This document shows, in pieces, positions 15,179 through 23,226 of a stretch of 64,000 nucleotides of DNA (its first letter is position 1; the number at the start of each line of letters is the position of its first letter). The notes below the pieces were generated by a model. It saw only the letters and a list, made by a program, of their open reading frames with translations. It was not told the origin of the DNA and searched no databases. This DNA comes from Oscillospiraceae bacterium (GTDB lineage: Bacteria > Bacillota > Clostridia > Oscillospirales > Oscillospiraceae), in contig JAJQBY010000122.1 in NCBI GenBank assembly GCA_021203045.1, positions 27,419 through 91,418 of the forward strand. Direction: 5' to 3'. The position numbers and the translations under genes are program-made.

Positions 15179-18172
15179 ATGAAGAAAATCCTTGCCCTGG
15201 TGCTTGCAGCAGCCATGATGCTCTCTCTGGGCTCCTTCGCTCTCGCGGCGGAGGACGACATCCAGACGCAGGGCGGCTGGGAGTACTACATCAACGACGA
15301 TGGCGGCGCTGTCATCGTCTCCGCGCCGGACACCGTGAAGTCCACCATGGCGGTGTTCATCCCCGGAGAGCTGGGAGGCGCACAGGTGGTGCAGTTCGGC
15401 ACCGGCACGCAAAACGTCATGTCGAACAACAAAAACAGCGGCAACTATGTTCTCTACCCCGAGGGGCTGGAGACCATCTCCGCCATTTCCACCTATGACT
15501 TCAACGACACTGTTGGCTGGTCCATCCCCGCCTCCGTCACAGACGTGACCGCCGGCTCCTGGTCCAGCTGCGGCGGCGCGCTGTATGCCTTCGCGGACAG
15601 CGCCGCGGCGGAGGTCAGCGGCAAGACCATCATCGATGCGGAGGAGAACACCCTGGCCTTCACCATCTCCGGCAGCGAGGGCGGCTATGTCACCCCCGAG
15701 GGCACCTATTATGTCCCCACGGCCATGACCGAGGGCGGCTTCTCTGTGGAGATCATGATCGAGTCTGCGGAAAACTATAAGATCGCCTCCGTCACCGTGG
15801 ACGGAGAGATCACCGCCTATGACACCAAGACCACCTCCGCCAAGGTCACCTATGATCTGGCGAACCTGACCGACGGCTCCGCCGTCATCGTGGAATTTGA
15901 GCCGCTGGCCGAGGGCGAGACCGAGGATCGGGATTTCTCCGAGGCAGAGACCGAGCAGGTCATCGATATCCTGGACGGAGCTGTGGCCGACGGCGTGGAG
16001 CTGCCGGACGACGTATACTACGCCGGCTACACCAGCACCTCCGATTATGAAAACGCCCTGGGCATCTGCACCGGCGACTACTATGTCTATGAGGGCCAGC
16101 TCTATATCATGATCGAGTGCAACCAGGACTCCACCTTCACCACCAAGGCAGAGGCCATCAACTACTATTACGAGACCGACGGCTGGGTCTATGGTCAGGA
16201 CTATGACCTGATCAAGCTCTGGGTCTATGGCTCCAGCGGCAGCTCCTCCATGGGCGGCGGCTCCGGGGAGTCCTCCGGCGAGACCAGCGCCTCCGGCGAG
16301 GCTTCCGCAGAATCCCTGGCCGCAGAGATCACTTTGACGACGGAGAGCCTGGGCTTCGGCGGCTCCTCCGGCTTCAACGCCTGCTATCTCTATAAGCTGG
16401 TGAACACCGGCGACGGCAGCGACAGCCCCATCAACGATTATGTTCAGATCAACGGCGGCACCAACGAGGCCTGCCTGATGGCCGAGGGCGTGGGCACCTA
16501 CACCGTCACCGAGTTTACCGCCTGGGGCTCCCAGCACGGCGCCGGCCCCTCTGAGTGCCTGAACTTCTTCGGCAACGGCTCTCAGATCCATGTGAACGGC
16601 GGCACCGGCGAGAAGCTGACCACTTCCGACATTCTGGAGGAGGGCACCACCACCCGTCTTGTGCTGAACCAGACTCACGTTCTGGGCGAGGCCAACTCCG
16701 TTTACGCCACCGGCCAGGGTCAGCTCGTCATCGAGGGCGGCGACTACTTCTCCTGCGAGAGCTGCGGCCACGGGCCCTATTGCTCCCTGGGCGGCCAGAT
16801 CCTCATCAACACCGATGGCACCAACCTCATCGATGAGGACGGCGTCATCAACATCACCGACCCCCAGGTAGAGGAGATCCCCGATTACAGCCTGGCCGGC
16901 ATGGAGCAGGATGAGGAAGGGAACAACTATCTCACCCTGAACGAGCACGACGACGATGTGACCGTGATCGTCACCGGCATGGACGCCGGCACCTGCCTTG
17001 CCACCGACTCCGGCGGCGGCGTCATCGTTGCGAACAAGGTGGTCACCAAGAGCTACGGCCTGCGCTCCGCCGGCGTTTACACCATCGGCTCCAACGAGTC
17101 CTGGGTATACCTCTATAACTCCACCTGCACCTCCATGCAGGACGCGGGCCTGTGCTCCGCCTCCTCCGGCTATGCTTACGCCTTCAACTGCCGTCTCCAG
17201 GGCCCCCAGGGCCTGAAGACCCGCGCCTCTACCGATTCCAGCACCGAAAACTCCGGCCTGTGGGTAGTCAACTCCCGGGTGTCCGCCTACTTCGATGCGG
17301 AGGACTTTGAGGACGCCTATCCTGTGGGCAGCCCCGACGAGATGATCGAGACCTACGGCGAGGCCGCCGGCATCGAAGCATGGGACGAGGAAAACGAGAC
17401 CTATGTGGAATACCTGACCCGCGCCGACGAGGCCCTGTATCAGGCCATCATGGTGGACGGCTCCATCTCCTTCGATATGTCCAGCACCATGGTGCTGTTC
17501 GTGGACCCCGCCAATACGGACAAGTATAATTCCGGAAGCCTTCTGTGGTGGTTCGTTGACCGCTCCCTGACCCCCGGTCATTCCGGCGGCAATAAGTTCG
17601 CGGTCATCTATGTCACCGGCTCCCAGGCTCCCATCAGCGTGGATTCCACCCTGCTGATCAACGACAACTACACCTACTATGGCCCCGAGTCCGAATGGTA
17701 TCTGGGTCTGACCGAGGCGGAGCAGGCCGAATACACCCCCGCCGATAACCTGCTGGTCTCCGTGGAGAACGGCGGTGTGGCCAACCTGACCTTCACCAAC
17801 GAGAACTCCTCTACCTGCTGGGATCTGACCGGCGAGTCCGATGAGACCTGCGAGCTGGTGGGCGACTTCTATCTGTCCGTTCCCTGCGACGGCTCCGAGC
17901 CCGGCACCACCGCCGGCGCTGTGAACGAGATCAACGCCGCGTTCATCAATTCCGAGTGGACCGGCTGCGTCAAGTATGCCGACGACACCGGCGTATGCGC
18001 CCTGTCCTTTGACGCCGACTCCTCCTGGACCGTCACCGAGGAGACCACCATCGACTCCCTGACCATCGAGGACGGTGCCGTCATCAACGCCACCATGACC
18101 GTAAACGGCGTGGAGACCGAAATCACTGCCGGCACCTATGAGGGCGAGATCGTCCTCACCCCGCTGGCCTGA
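15179..18172 (+). CDS. Large secreted protein, beta-helix-like, with Ser/Gly linker
   Basis: A 997-residue exported protein beginning MKKILALVLAAAMMLSLGSFALAAEDD (signal peptide). No LPXTG or membrane anchor is seen, so it is probably released or held non-covalently. The body is acidic and rich in short beta-strand-like repeats (VVTKSYGLRSAGVYTIGSNE), suggesting a right-handed beta-helix. A low-complexity linker (SSGSSSMGGGSGESSGE... ASGEASAES) sits at about residues 360-380. The C-terminal segment (SSWTVTEETTIDSLTIEDGA) is shared with the secreted protein at 49281-51287. The start at 15179 is set by the signal peptide; the ORF track start is 33 codons upstream. Binding target unknown; adhesin or carbohydrate binding are possibilities. 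Confidence 0.8.
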   Translation: MKKILALVLAAAMMLSLGSFALAAEDDIQTQGGWEYYINDDGGAVIVSAPDTVKSTMAVFIPGELGGAQVVQFGTGTQNVMSNNKNSGNYVLYPEGLETISAISTYDFNDTVGWSIPASVTDVTAGSWSSCGGALYAFADSAAAEVSGKTIIDAEENTLAFTISGSEGGYVTPEGTYYVPTAMTEGGFSVEIMIESAENYKIASVTVDGEITAYDTKTTSAKVTYDLANLTDGSAVIVEFEPLAEGETEDRDFSEAETEQVIDILDGAVADGVELPDDVYYAGYTSTSDYENALGICTGDYYVYEGQLYIMIECNQDSTFTTKAEAINYYYETDGWVYGQDYDLIKLWVYGSSGSSSMGGGSGESSGETSASGEASAESLAAEITLTTESLGFGGSSGFNACYLYKLVNTGDGSDSPINDYVQINGGTNEACLMAEGVGTYTVTEFTAWGSQHGAGPSECLNFFGNGSQIHVNGGTGEKLTTSDILEEGTTTRLVLNQTHVLGEANSVYATGQGQLVIEGGDYFSCESCGHGPYCSLGGQILINTDGTNLIDEDGVINITDPQVEEIPDYSLAGMEQDEEGNNYLTLNEHDDDVTVIVTGMDAGTCLATDSGGGVIVANKVVTKSYGLRSAGVYTIGSNESWVYLYNSTCTSMQDAGLCSASSGYAYAFNCRLQGPQGLKTRASTDSSTENSGLWVVNSRVSAYFDAEDFEDAYPVGSPDEMIETYGEAAGIEAWDEENETYVEYLTRADEALYQAIMVDGSISFDMSSTMVLFVDPANTDKYNSGSLLWWFVDRSLTPGHSGGNKFAVIYVTGSQAPISVDSTLLINDNYTYYGPESEWYLGLTEAEQAEYTPADNLLVSVENGGVANLTFTNENSSTCWDLTGESDETCELVGDFYLSVPCDGSEPGTTAGAVNEINAAFINSEWTGCVKYADDTGVCALSFDADSSWTVTEETTIDSLTIEDGAVINATMTVNGVETEITAGTYEGEIVLTPLA

Positions 18173-18203
18173 GCAAGCGAAAATAATTCCAAGCAGTAAG
18201 CAG

Positions 18204-18239
18204 CCCCCTGCGGCAAATGCCGCAGGGGGTTCGTTTTTG
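18204..18239 (+). terminator. Terminator of the large secreted protein gene
   Basis: CCCCCTGCGGC/GCCGCAGGGGG perfect stem with short loop, then TTCGTTTTT. Confidence 0.85.
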
Positions 18240-18251
18240 GGAAAGAGGCTA

Positions 18252-19616
18252 TCACATCATCCCAAGATACCGCTTCACGGCGGCGTTGGCTTTTTCGGCT
18301 ACGGCGGCCTCGTCTATGCCGGTCAGACGGCCGTGGTCCACCACGATTTTGCCGTTGCAGACGGTATAGTCCACCGCCCCCTTCAGCCCCACGGTGCAGA
18401 GCATGGATTTTACATCAAACTGCGCTCCCACCAGCTCCAGTCGGTTCAGGTCTATCAGGAAGAAATCCGCCGCCTGGCCCACGGCCAGGGAGCCCAGCCG
18501 TTCCCGGCCCAGGAGCCTGGCCCCGCCCCGGGTAGCCACCTTCAGCAGATCATACCCGCTGGGGGCGGCCTGGCTCCATTGCAGGCGGTGAAGCAGGTAG
18601 GCCACCCGCAGCTCCTCCAGATGATTCGACCCGTCGTTGCTGGCAGAGCCATCCACGCCCAGGCCCACGGGAACACCCAGGGCCAGCATTTGCGGAAGCT
18701 TCGCCACCCCGGAGGACAGCTTCATATTGGACACCGGGCAATGGGCCACGCCGGTACCTGTCTCTGCCAGAAACCGCAGCTCCTCCTCCGTGAAGTGAAT
18801 GCCGTGGGCATACCACACATCCGGCCCTGTCCAGCCCAGGCTCTCCATATATTCCAACGGCCGCATATGGAAATGCTCCAGGGTGAACCGCTCCTCGTCC
18901 AGGGTCTCCGCCAGATGGGTATGCAGCCGGACGTTCAGCTGCCGGGCAAGTCTGGCCGACTGACGCAGCAGCTCCCCGGTGACGCTGAAGGGGGAGCAGG
19001 GCGCCAGGGCCACCTGATGCATGGCGTAGGGGCTGTCGTCATGGAACGTTTCCACCGCCTTTTGGGAATCGGCCAGGATCTCGTCCACGGTCTGCACCAC
19101 ACTGTCCGGCGGCAGGCCCCCGTCCTTTTTGCTCAGATCCATGCTGCCTCTTGTGGCATGCAGACGCAGGCCCAGATCGTCCGCCGCGGCGAACTGGGCC
19201 TCCAAAATGCCCTGGCCCCGGTCCCGGGGAAAGACATAGTGGTGATCGAGACAGGTAGTGCAACCGTTTTTCAAAAGCTCCCCCATGCCGGTCAGGGAGC
19301 TGTAATAGGCCGTCTCTCCGTCCACGTTTTTCCATATCTCATACAGGGCCGTCAGCCATGGAAAAAGCTCCATATTCTGCACCTGTGGCAGGTTCCGGCT
19401 GAAGGTCTGGTATAGGTGGTGATGGGTATTGATGAGCCCCGGATACATGACCATATGAGAAGCGTCTATGACCTCGTCCGCCCCCATATCCGCAGCCTCC
19501 GGCCCGATGGAGACGATCACGCCGTCTCTGACCAGAAGCTCCGCATTTGTCAGCACCCGATCCTCATCGTCGCAAGTCACGAGCTGACCGATATTTTTTA
19601 CAAGCAGGGTCCCCAT
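18252..19616 (-). CDS. Amidohydrolase, 8-oxoguanine deaminase-type
   Basis: Metal-dependent deaminase of the AtzA/TrzN/SsnA group, 454 residues. The metal ligands appear as PGLINTHHHLYQ (HxH), HTHLAET (His), AHGIHF (His) and VDGSASND (Asp). The NTHHHLYQTFSRNLP signature with the following aromatic-rich stretch is that of 8-oxoguanine deaminases of the Pa0142 type, which act in purine salvage or detoxification; a guanine, hydroxypyrimidine or triazine deaminase cannot be excluded. The true start at 19616 has GGAGG 7 nt upstream; the ORF track adds 26 codons. Single-gene unit. Confidence 0.82.
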   Translation of the reverse strand: MGTLLVKNIGQLVTCDDEDRVLTNAELLVRDGVIVSIGPEAADMGADEVIDASHMVMYPGLINTHHHLYQTFSRNLPQVQNMELFPWLTALYEIWKNVDGETAYYSSLTGMGELLKNGCTTCLDHHYVFPRDRGQGILEAQFAAADDLGLRLHATRGSMDLSKKDGGLPPDSVVQTVDEILADSQKAVETFHDDSPYAMHQVALAPCSPFSVTGELLRQSARLARQLNVRLHTHLAETLDEERFTLEHFHMRPLEYMESLGWTGPDVWYAHGIHFTEEELRFLAETGTGVAHCPVSNMKLSSGVAKLPQMLALGVPVGLGVDGSASNDGSNHLEELRVAYLLHRLQWSQAAPSGYDLLKVATRGGARLLGRERLGSLAVGQAADFFLIDLNRLELVGAQFDVKSMLCTVGLKGAVDYTVCNGKIVVDHGRLTGIDEAAVAEKANAAVKRYLGMM

Positions 19617-19699
19617 TGCTTTTCCTCCCTCACACAATACGATATGCTCCAGTATAACAGGAAACCGCCATCCCGGCAATCCCTTCGGCGGCACAGAAC

Positions 19700-19738
19700 G
19701 AAAAGGAGCCTGCCATCGTCCAAGGATGGCAGGCTCCT
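19700..19738 (-). terminator. Terminator of the acidic secreted protein gene
   Basis: Perfect 14-bp stem AGGAGCCTGCCATC/GATGGCAGGCTCCT with a 7-nt loop, followed on the minus strand by TTTTCGTT. Confidence 0.8.
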
Positions 19739-19770
19739 CTCAATTTCGCTTATTTACAGGCCGTATACGA

Positions 19771-20916
19771 TCAGTCCGCAGTCAGACTCGGGTCGAACGC
19801 GGGGATCTCATACACGCCGCCGGCCTCTACGAATTCATCATAGGTCATAGCGGCATAGCCCCACCAGGTAGCATCGAACATCATATCGGCGGGCATAGTG
19901 GTGTAGTCGGAGGCGTCGATCAGGGCCTCGAACTCCAGATACTGCTCATCGGAAACGGCGGGGACAGCGGCCACATACTCCTTCAGATAGGCATGATAGG
20001 CCTCCTCAGAGGTATCGCCGCCGGCGGCGGTCTCATACTGGGCGGCAAACTCCTCATAGGTCATGGCAACGCCGGATTCCAGCATACCGCCATAGAGCAT
20101 CTCAGCGGGGAAGGTAGTATAGTCGCCAGCCTCGATCAGAGGCATGAACTCATTTTCCACCTGGTCCTCGGTCATAGTGGAGTTGATCTCCAGCTCGGCC
20201 AGCAGGAACTCATGGATATACTCGATGTAAGCCGCATCGATGTCGATCTCGCCGTTGATGGCATACCATGCCTCATAGGTCATGGGAAACTCGACTCCAT
20301 CGGGAGCCTGGTCAACCTCGCCGCTGCCGGTGAAGTTCAGGATGCTCTCATCCTCGGGGGTCTCCGCAGCCTCCAGGGCCTCGGTCAGGCTGGCCTCGTT
20401 GCCCTGCCAGAAGCTGTCCTCCATCAGGGTCTCATAGAGGTATTCCTTGTATTCGTCGAACATGGGATAGGGGTCGTCAGACGCCTCGCCGGATGCCTCA
20501 CCGGAAGCAGAGGCTTCGGCCTCACCCTCGGTGATGGTGGGGAACTCAGCATCCGTCTCGTCCGGGTTGGGGGTAACGGTGACGGTGATGTCCTCCTCGA
20601 TGCCGGAGATGGTGACGGTCTCCGCCGTGGGATAGGCGTTGGGGCCGCCGGTGGTGATGTTGGAATAGGCGATCTCACCGCCGGTGGTGGTCACGCCGGA
20701 GCCTTCCTCACCGTCCGCAGTGGGGCCCATATCGCAGGGCGCAGCGCAGGAGATGGAGAACACGAAGTCCTCGCCCGCGGCCACCTCATAGGTCTCATAG
20801 ACCGAGCCGTCCATGCCGTTGATGATGGTGACGGTGTAGCTGTCCGCAGCCATAGCTGTGACGCCAAGGCACAGGCACAGCGCCAGGGCAAGGGTCAATG
20901 CAAGAAGTTTCTTCAT
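19771..20916 (-). CDS. Secreted acidic protein with helical EY-rich repeats
   Basis: A 381-residue exported protein: signal peptide MKKLLALTLALALCLCLGVTAMA, an N-terminal beta domain (SYTVTIINGMDGSVYETYEV, similar in style to bacterial repeat domains), a linker ASASGEASGEASDD, and about three acidic helical repeats of some 75 residues with recurring DYTTMPADMMF / DYTTFPAEMLY and AMTYDEF / AMTYEEF motifs. A YPMFDEYKEYL segment recurs as YPHFDEYREYV in the secreted protein at 49281-51287. AAGGAGG precedes the ATG. Function unknown. Confidence 0.78.
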   Translation of the reverse strand: MKKLLALTLALALCLCLGVTAMAADSYTVTIINGMDGSVYETYEVAAGEDFVFSISCAAPCDMGPTADGEEGSGVTTTGGEIAYSNITTGGPNAYPTAETVTISGIEEDITVTVTPNPDETDAEFPTITEGEAEASASGEASGEASDDPYPMFDEYKEYLYETLMEDSFWQGNEASLTEALEAAETPEDESILNFTGSGEVDQAPDGVEFPMTYEAWYAINGEIDIDAAYIEYIHEFLLAELEINSTMTEDQVENEFMPLIEAGDYTTFPAEMLYGGMLESGVAMTYEEFAAQYETAAGGDTSEEAYHAYLKEYVAAVPAVSDEQYLEFEALIDASDYTTMPADMMFDATWWGYAAMTYDEFVEAGGVYEIPAFDPSLTAD

Positions 20917-21065
20917 TTTTACAAGCCTCCTTAAAAATTAGCTCTTGGCTATGTCAAATATTATACAGCCGCGTCCAACAAATGTCAAAGCAAAAACAGC
21001 GGAAATCCGTCAGATAACAAATTTTAAATAATTCCCCTGCTCCCGGCAGGGAAATCCCGACTATG

Positions 21066-21098
21066 AAAAAAGGTCCGGAGCCAAACGGTTCCGGACCT
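21066..21098 (-). terminator. Terminator downstream of tRNA-Thr
   Basis: Minus strand AGGTCCGGA/TCCGGACCT 9-bp stem followed by TTTTTTC, 25 nt after the tRNA 3' end. Confidence 0.75.
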
Positions 21099-21123
21099 CT
21101 CTTTTTGCCGCCCTTCCGGGCGA

Positions 21124-21199
21124 TGGAGCTAGTGATGTGACTCGAACACACGACCTGCTGATTACGAATCAGCTGCTCTACCGACTGAGCTACACTAGC
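21124..21199 (-). tRNA. tRNA-Thr (anticodon CGT)
   Basis: Complete 76-nt cloverleaf with encoded CCA. Acceptor GCTAGTG/CACTAGC, D arm GCTC...GAGC, anticodon stem GCTGA/TCAGC with loop TTCGTAA (anticodon CGT, reads ACG), T arm GTGTG/CACAT with TTCGAGT. Confidence 0.97.
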
Positions 21200-21302
21200 A
21201 CAAGCAGAAATTATTTTAGCATAGCCCCCCGCCAAAGTCAACAAAAAATTGACCGGGCATGCCGCTTCCGGCGCGCCCCCGGCGCTCTCCGCATAAAGGG
21301 GG

Positions 21303-21331
21303 TTTCCTTTTTCTTAATATTGTGTTATAAT
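21303..21331 (+). promoter_or_regulatory. Putative promoter of the C39-like/LRR protein gene
   Basis: TTTCCT, 17-nt spacer, TATAAT in an AT-rich stretch, about 110 nt before the start. The -35 is poor. Confidence 0.45.
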
Positions 21332-21440
21332 TTTTTTGTTTTTACTTTTTTCGACGATTGATCTACCCCCGTCGCCGGAACAAATTATCCGGCAGGGCAT
21401 ACATAATACCACCATTCAGAAAGGACCGAGCTTTATCGTC

Positions 21441-23156
21441 ATGCACAGTAATATAAGGCGCCTTACCGCCATTCTCTGCTCCCTCGCCCTTGTGTTCACA
21501 CTGGGCACTGCCGCCCTTGCGGACGAGAATGCAGACACGGCAGCGGCGCAGGATACCGCCACTACCGCGGAGACGACCTCTACAGACAGCACGACAGCTG
21601 CGGATACGTCCACAGCGGACACCTCATCATCTGACACCTCCGACGCCTCTACATCCGGCACAGAAGCAGGCGATGCCGCCTCAGAAAGCACAGACGCCGG
21701 CACGGAAAACAGCACGGATACGGAAACTCCGGAGGAGCCCTCCACAGAAGACGCTGCCGGTGAAACGGAAGACAACCCCGAAAATACCAGCGGAGAAACC
21801 AGCGAAACCGGCGAGGCGGATGATGACACAGACGCCTCCGCCGAAAGCGGCGATACAGCGTCTACCAGCAGCACCAGCTCCAGCAGTACAAGCAGCAGTA
21901 GCAGCAGCTCCTCCACCCGCTATGCGGTATCGGAGCCGGAGGGCGATACCCACGAGCTCTATCTGACCCAGCTGGAGAGCAACACCTGCACCCTGGCCTC
22001 CGCCGCCATGCTGATACGTAATTACATCTATCTGAACGGCAGCGATGTCTGGCAGGAGTTCGGAGAGTCCGACATCCGCTCCGTCGCCTGGAACGACGGT
22101 CTGCGCTACAGCTTCACCTATACCTACGGCGGCTATTCCATAAGCGTCGCCCAGGAGGATTTGAGTTCCCCCTCTGTGGAAACGCTGAAATCCCTTCTGG
22201 ACAGGCACCCCGAGGGCATCGTCCTCTATTGCGGCAACGCCCCTCATGCGGTGCTGCTGCTGGACTATGAGGAGGACACCTTCTACTGCGCCGATCCGGC
22301 ACAGCTTTGCAGCGGCAAGCGCATCGCCCTGGAGGACTCCTGGCTCAGCTCCTATTATCAGGGACAGGATGCGATACTGGCAAACGTCACCAGCTACTGG
22401 TATATCGCCAGCGCCGTCAGCCCCCTGGAGGACAGCGGCCTGACCTGGACCTGGGACGGCAGTACGCTGACGATCTCCGGCGAAGGAGCGCTGCCGGACG
22501 AGGGGACCATAGACACCGCTCCCTGGGCCCGGTATAAGGACTATGTGGCCGAGGTCGTGATCGAGGAGGGCGTCACAAATATTCCGTCCTATGCCTTTTA
22601 TAACTATGTCAGTCTGACCTCCGTCACCCTGCCGGAGACGCTGGAAACCATTGGCGCACGGGCCTTTTTCGGCTGCGGGAGTCTGGAGGCCGTTGCGATT
22701 CCGGAAGGGGTATATGAGATCGGCCAATACGCCTTCGCCCTCTGCACCAGCCTGACAGAGCTTACCGTCCCCGGCAGCGTGACAGTCATCCAAAAGGGTC
22801 TGTGCTACAGCTGCGAGAGTCTGGCCGCCCTGACCCTCAGCGAGGGGACGGAGGCCCTCGAGGCCAGCATCATATACGGCGCCGCCCTGACCGGCATCAC
22901 CCTCCCCGCCAGCGTGACCTCCATCGCCGCCAAGGCCTTCCAAAGCTGCGAAAGCCTGACCGCGATATATTATACCGCCGAGGAAACGCTCCTTCTGCTG
23001 GAGGACGCCGTATTTACCGGCGAGGTGGCCTTCCTCCCTGCCGATGAGCAGGAGGAGGCTTCCCCGGAGGAATCGCTTTCGGAAGAACCGGCGGACGCAG
23101 AGGAAACCGCCGTTTCCGTTGAGGTGACCTTCGCAGCGGACGAGGCGCTGATCTGA
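21441..23156 (+). CDS. Secreted C39-like papain-fold protein with BspA-type leucine-rich repeats
   Basis: A 571-residue exported protein. Order: signal peptide (MHSNIRRLTAILCSLALVFTLGTAALA); a very long Ser/Thr/Ala/Asp/Glu linker (about residues 28-160); a papain-like domain with QLESNTCTLASAAMLIRNY (putative catalytic Cys near 182), PHAVLLLDYEEDTFYCADP (His near 269, Asp near 284), as in peptidase_C39_2 proteins; then BspA-type repeats (VTNIPSYAFYNYVSLTSVTLP, LETIGARAFFGCGSLEAVAIP). Likely a surface cysteine peptidase or amidase with an adhesive C-terminus. The chosen start lacks a tight ribosome binding site (AGAAAGGA about 13 nt away). Catalysis is inferred. Confidence 0.8.
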   Translation: MHSNIRRLTAILCSLALVFTLGTAALADENADTAAAQDTATTAETTSTDSTTAADTSTADTSSSDTSDASTSGTEAGDAASESTDAGTENSTDTETPEEPSTEDAAGETEDNPENTSGETSETGEADDDTDASAESGDTASTSSTSSSSTSSSSSSSSTRYAVSEPEGDTHELYLTQLESNTCTLASAAMLIRNYIYLNGSDVWQEFGESDIRSVAWNDGLRYSFTYTYGGYSISVAQEDLSSPSVETLKSLLDRHPEGIVLYCGNAPHAVLLLDYEEDTFYCADPAQLCSGKRIALEDSWLSSYYQGQDAILANVTSYWYIASAVSPLEDSGLTWTWDGSTLTISGEGALPDEGTIDTAPWARYKDYVAEVVIEEGVTNIPSYAFYNYVSLTSVTLPETLETIGARAFFGCGSLEAVAIPEGVYEIGQYAFALCTSLTELTVPGSVTVIQKGLCYSCESLAALTLSEGTEALEASIIYGAALTGITLPASVTSIAAKAFQSCESLTAIYYTAEETLLLLEDAVFTGEVAFLPADEQEEASPEESLSEEPADAEETAVSVEVTFAADEALI

Positions 23157-23172
23157 CAGTCTCAAAAACAAG

Positions 23173-23216
23173 TCGTGGCATCGAACCGATTGGTCCGATG
23201 CCGCGATTTATTTTTT
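23173..23216. terminator. Bidirectional terminator
   Basis: TCGTGGCATCG/CGATGCCGCGA stem with inner ACC/GGT pairing. TTTATTTTTT follows on the plus strand and TTGTTTTTG on the minus strand, serving both converging genes. Confidence 0.8.
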
Positions 23217-23226
23217 GCTTATCCCT

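Noticed and set aside
15125-17581. 818-residue minus-strand ORF
   Set aside because: Opposite strand of the secreted protein; Gly/Val/Ala/His-rich with no domain and it ends in the signal-peptide region of the real gene.
21416-21916. Minus-strand 166-residue Ser/Val-rich ORF
   Set aside because: Mirror image of the Ser/Thr/Asp-rich linker of the C39-like protein.
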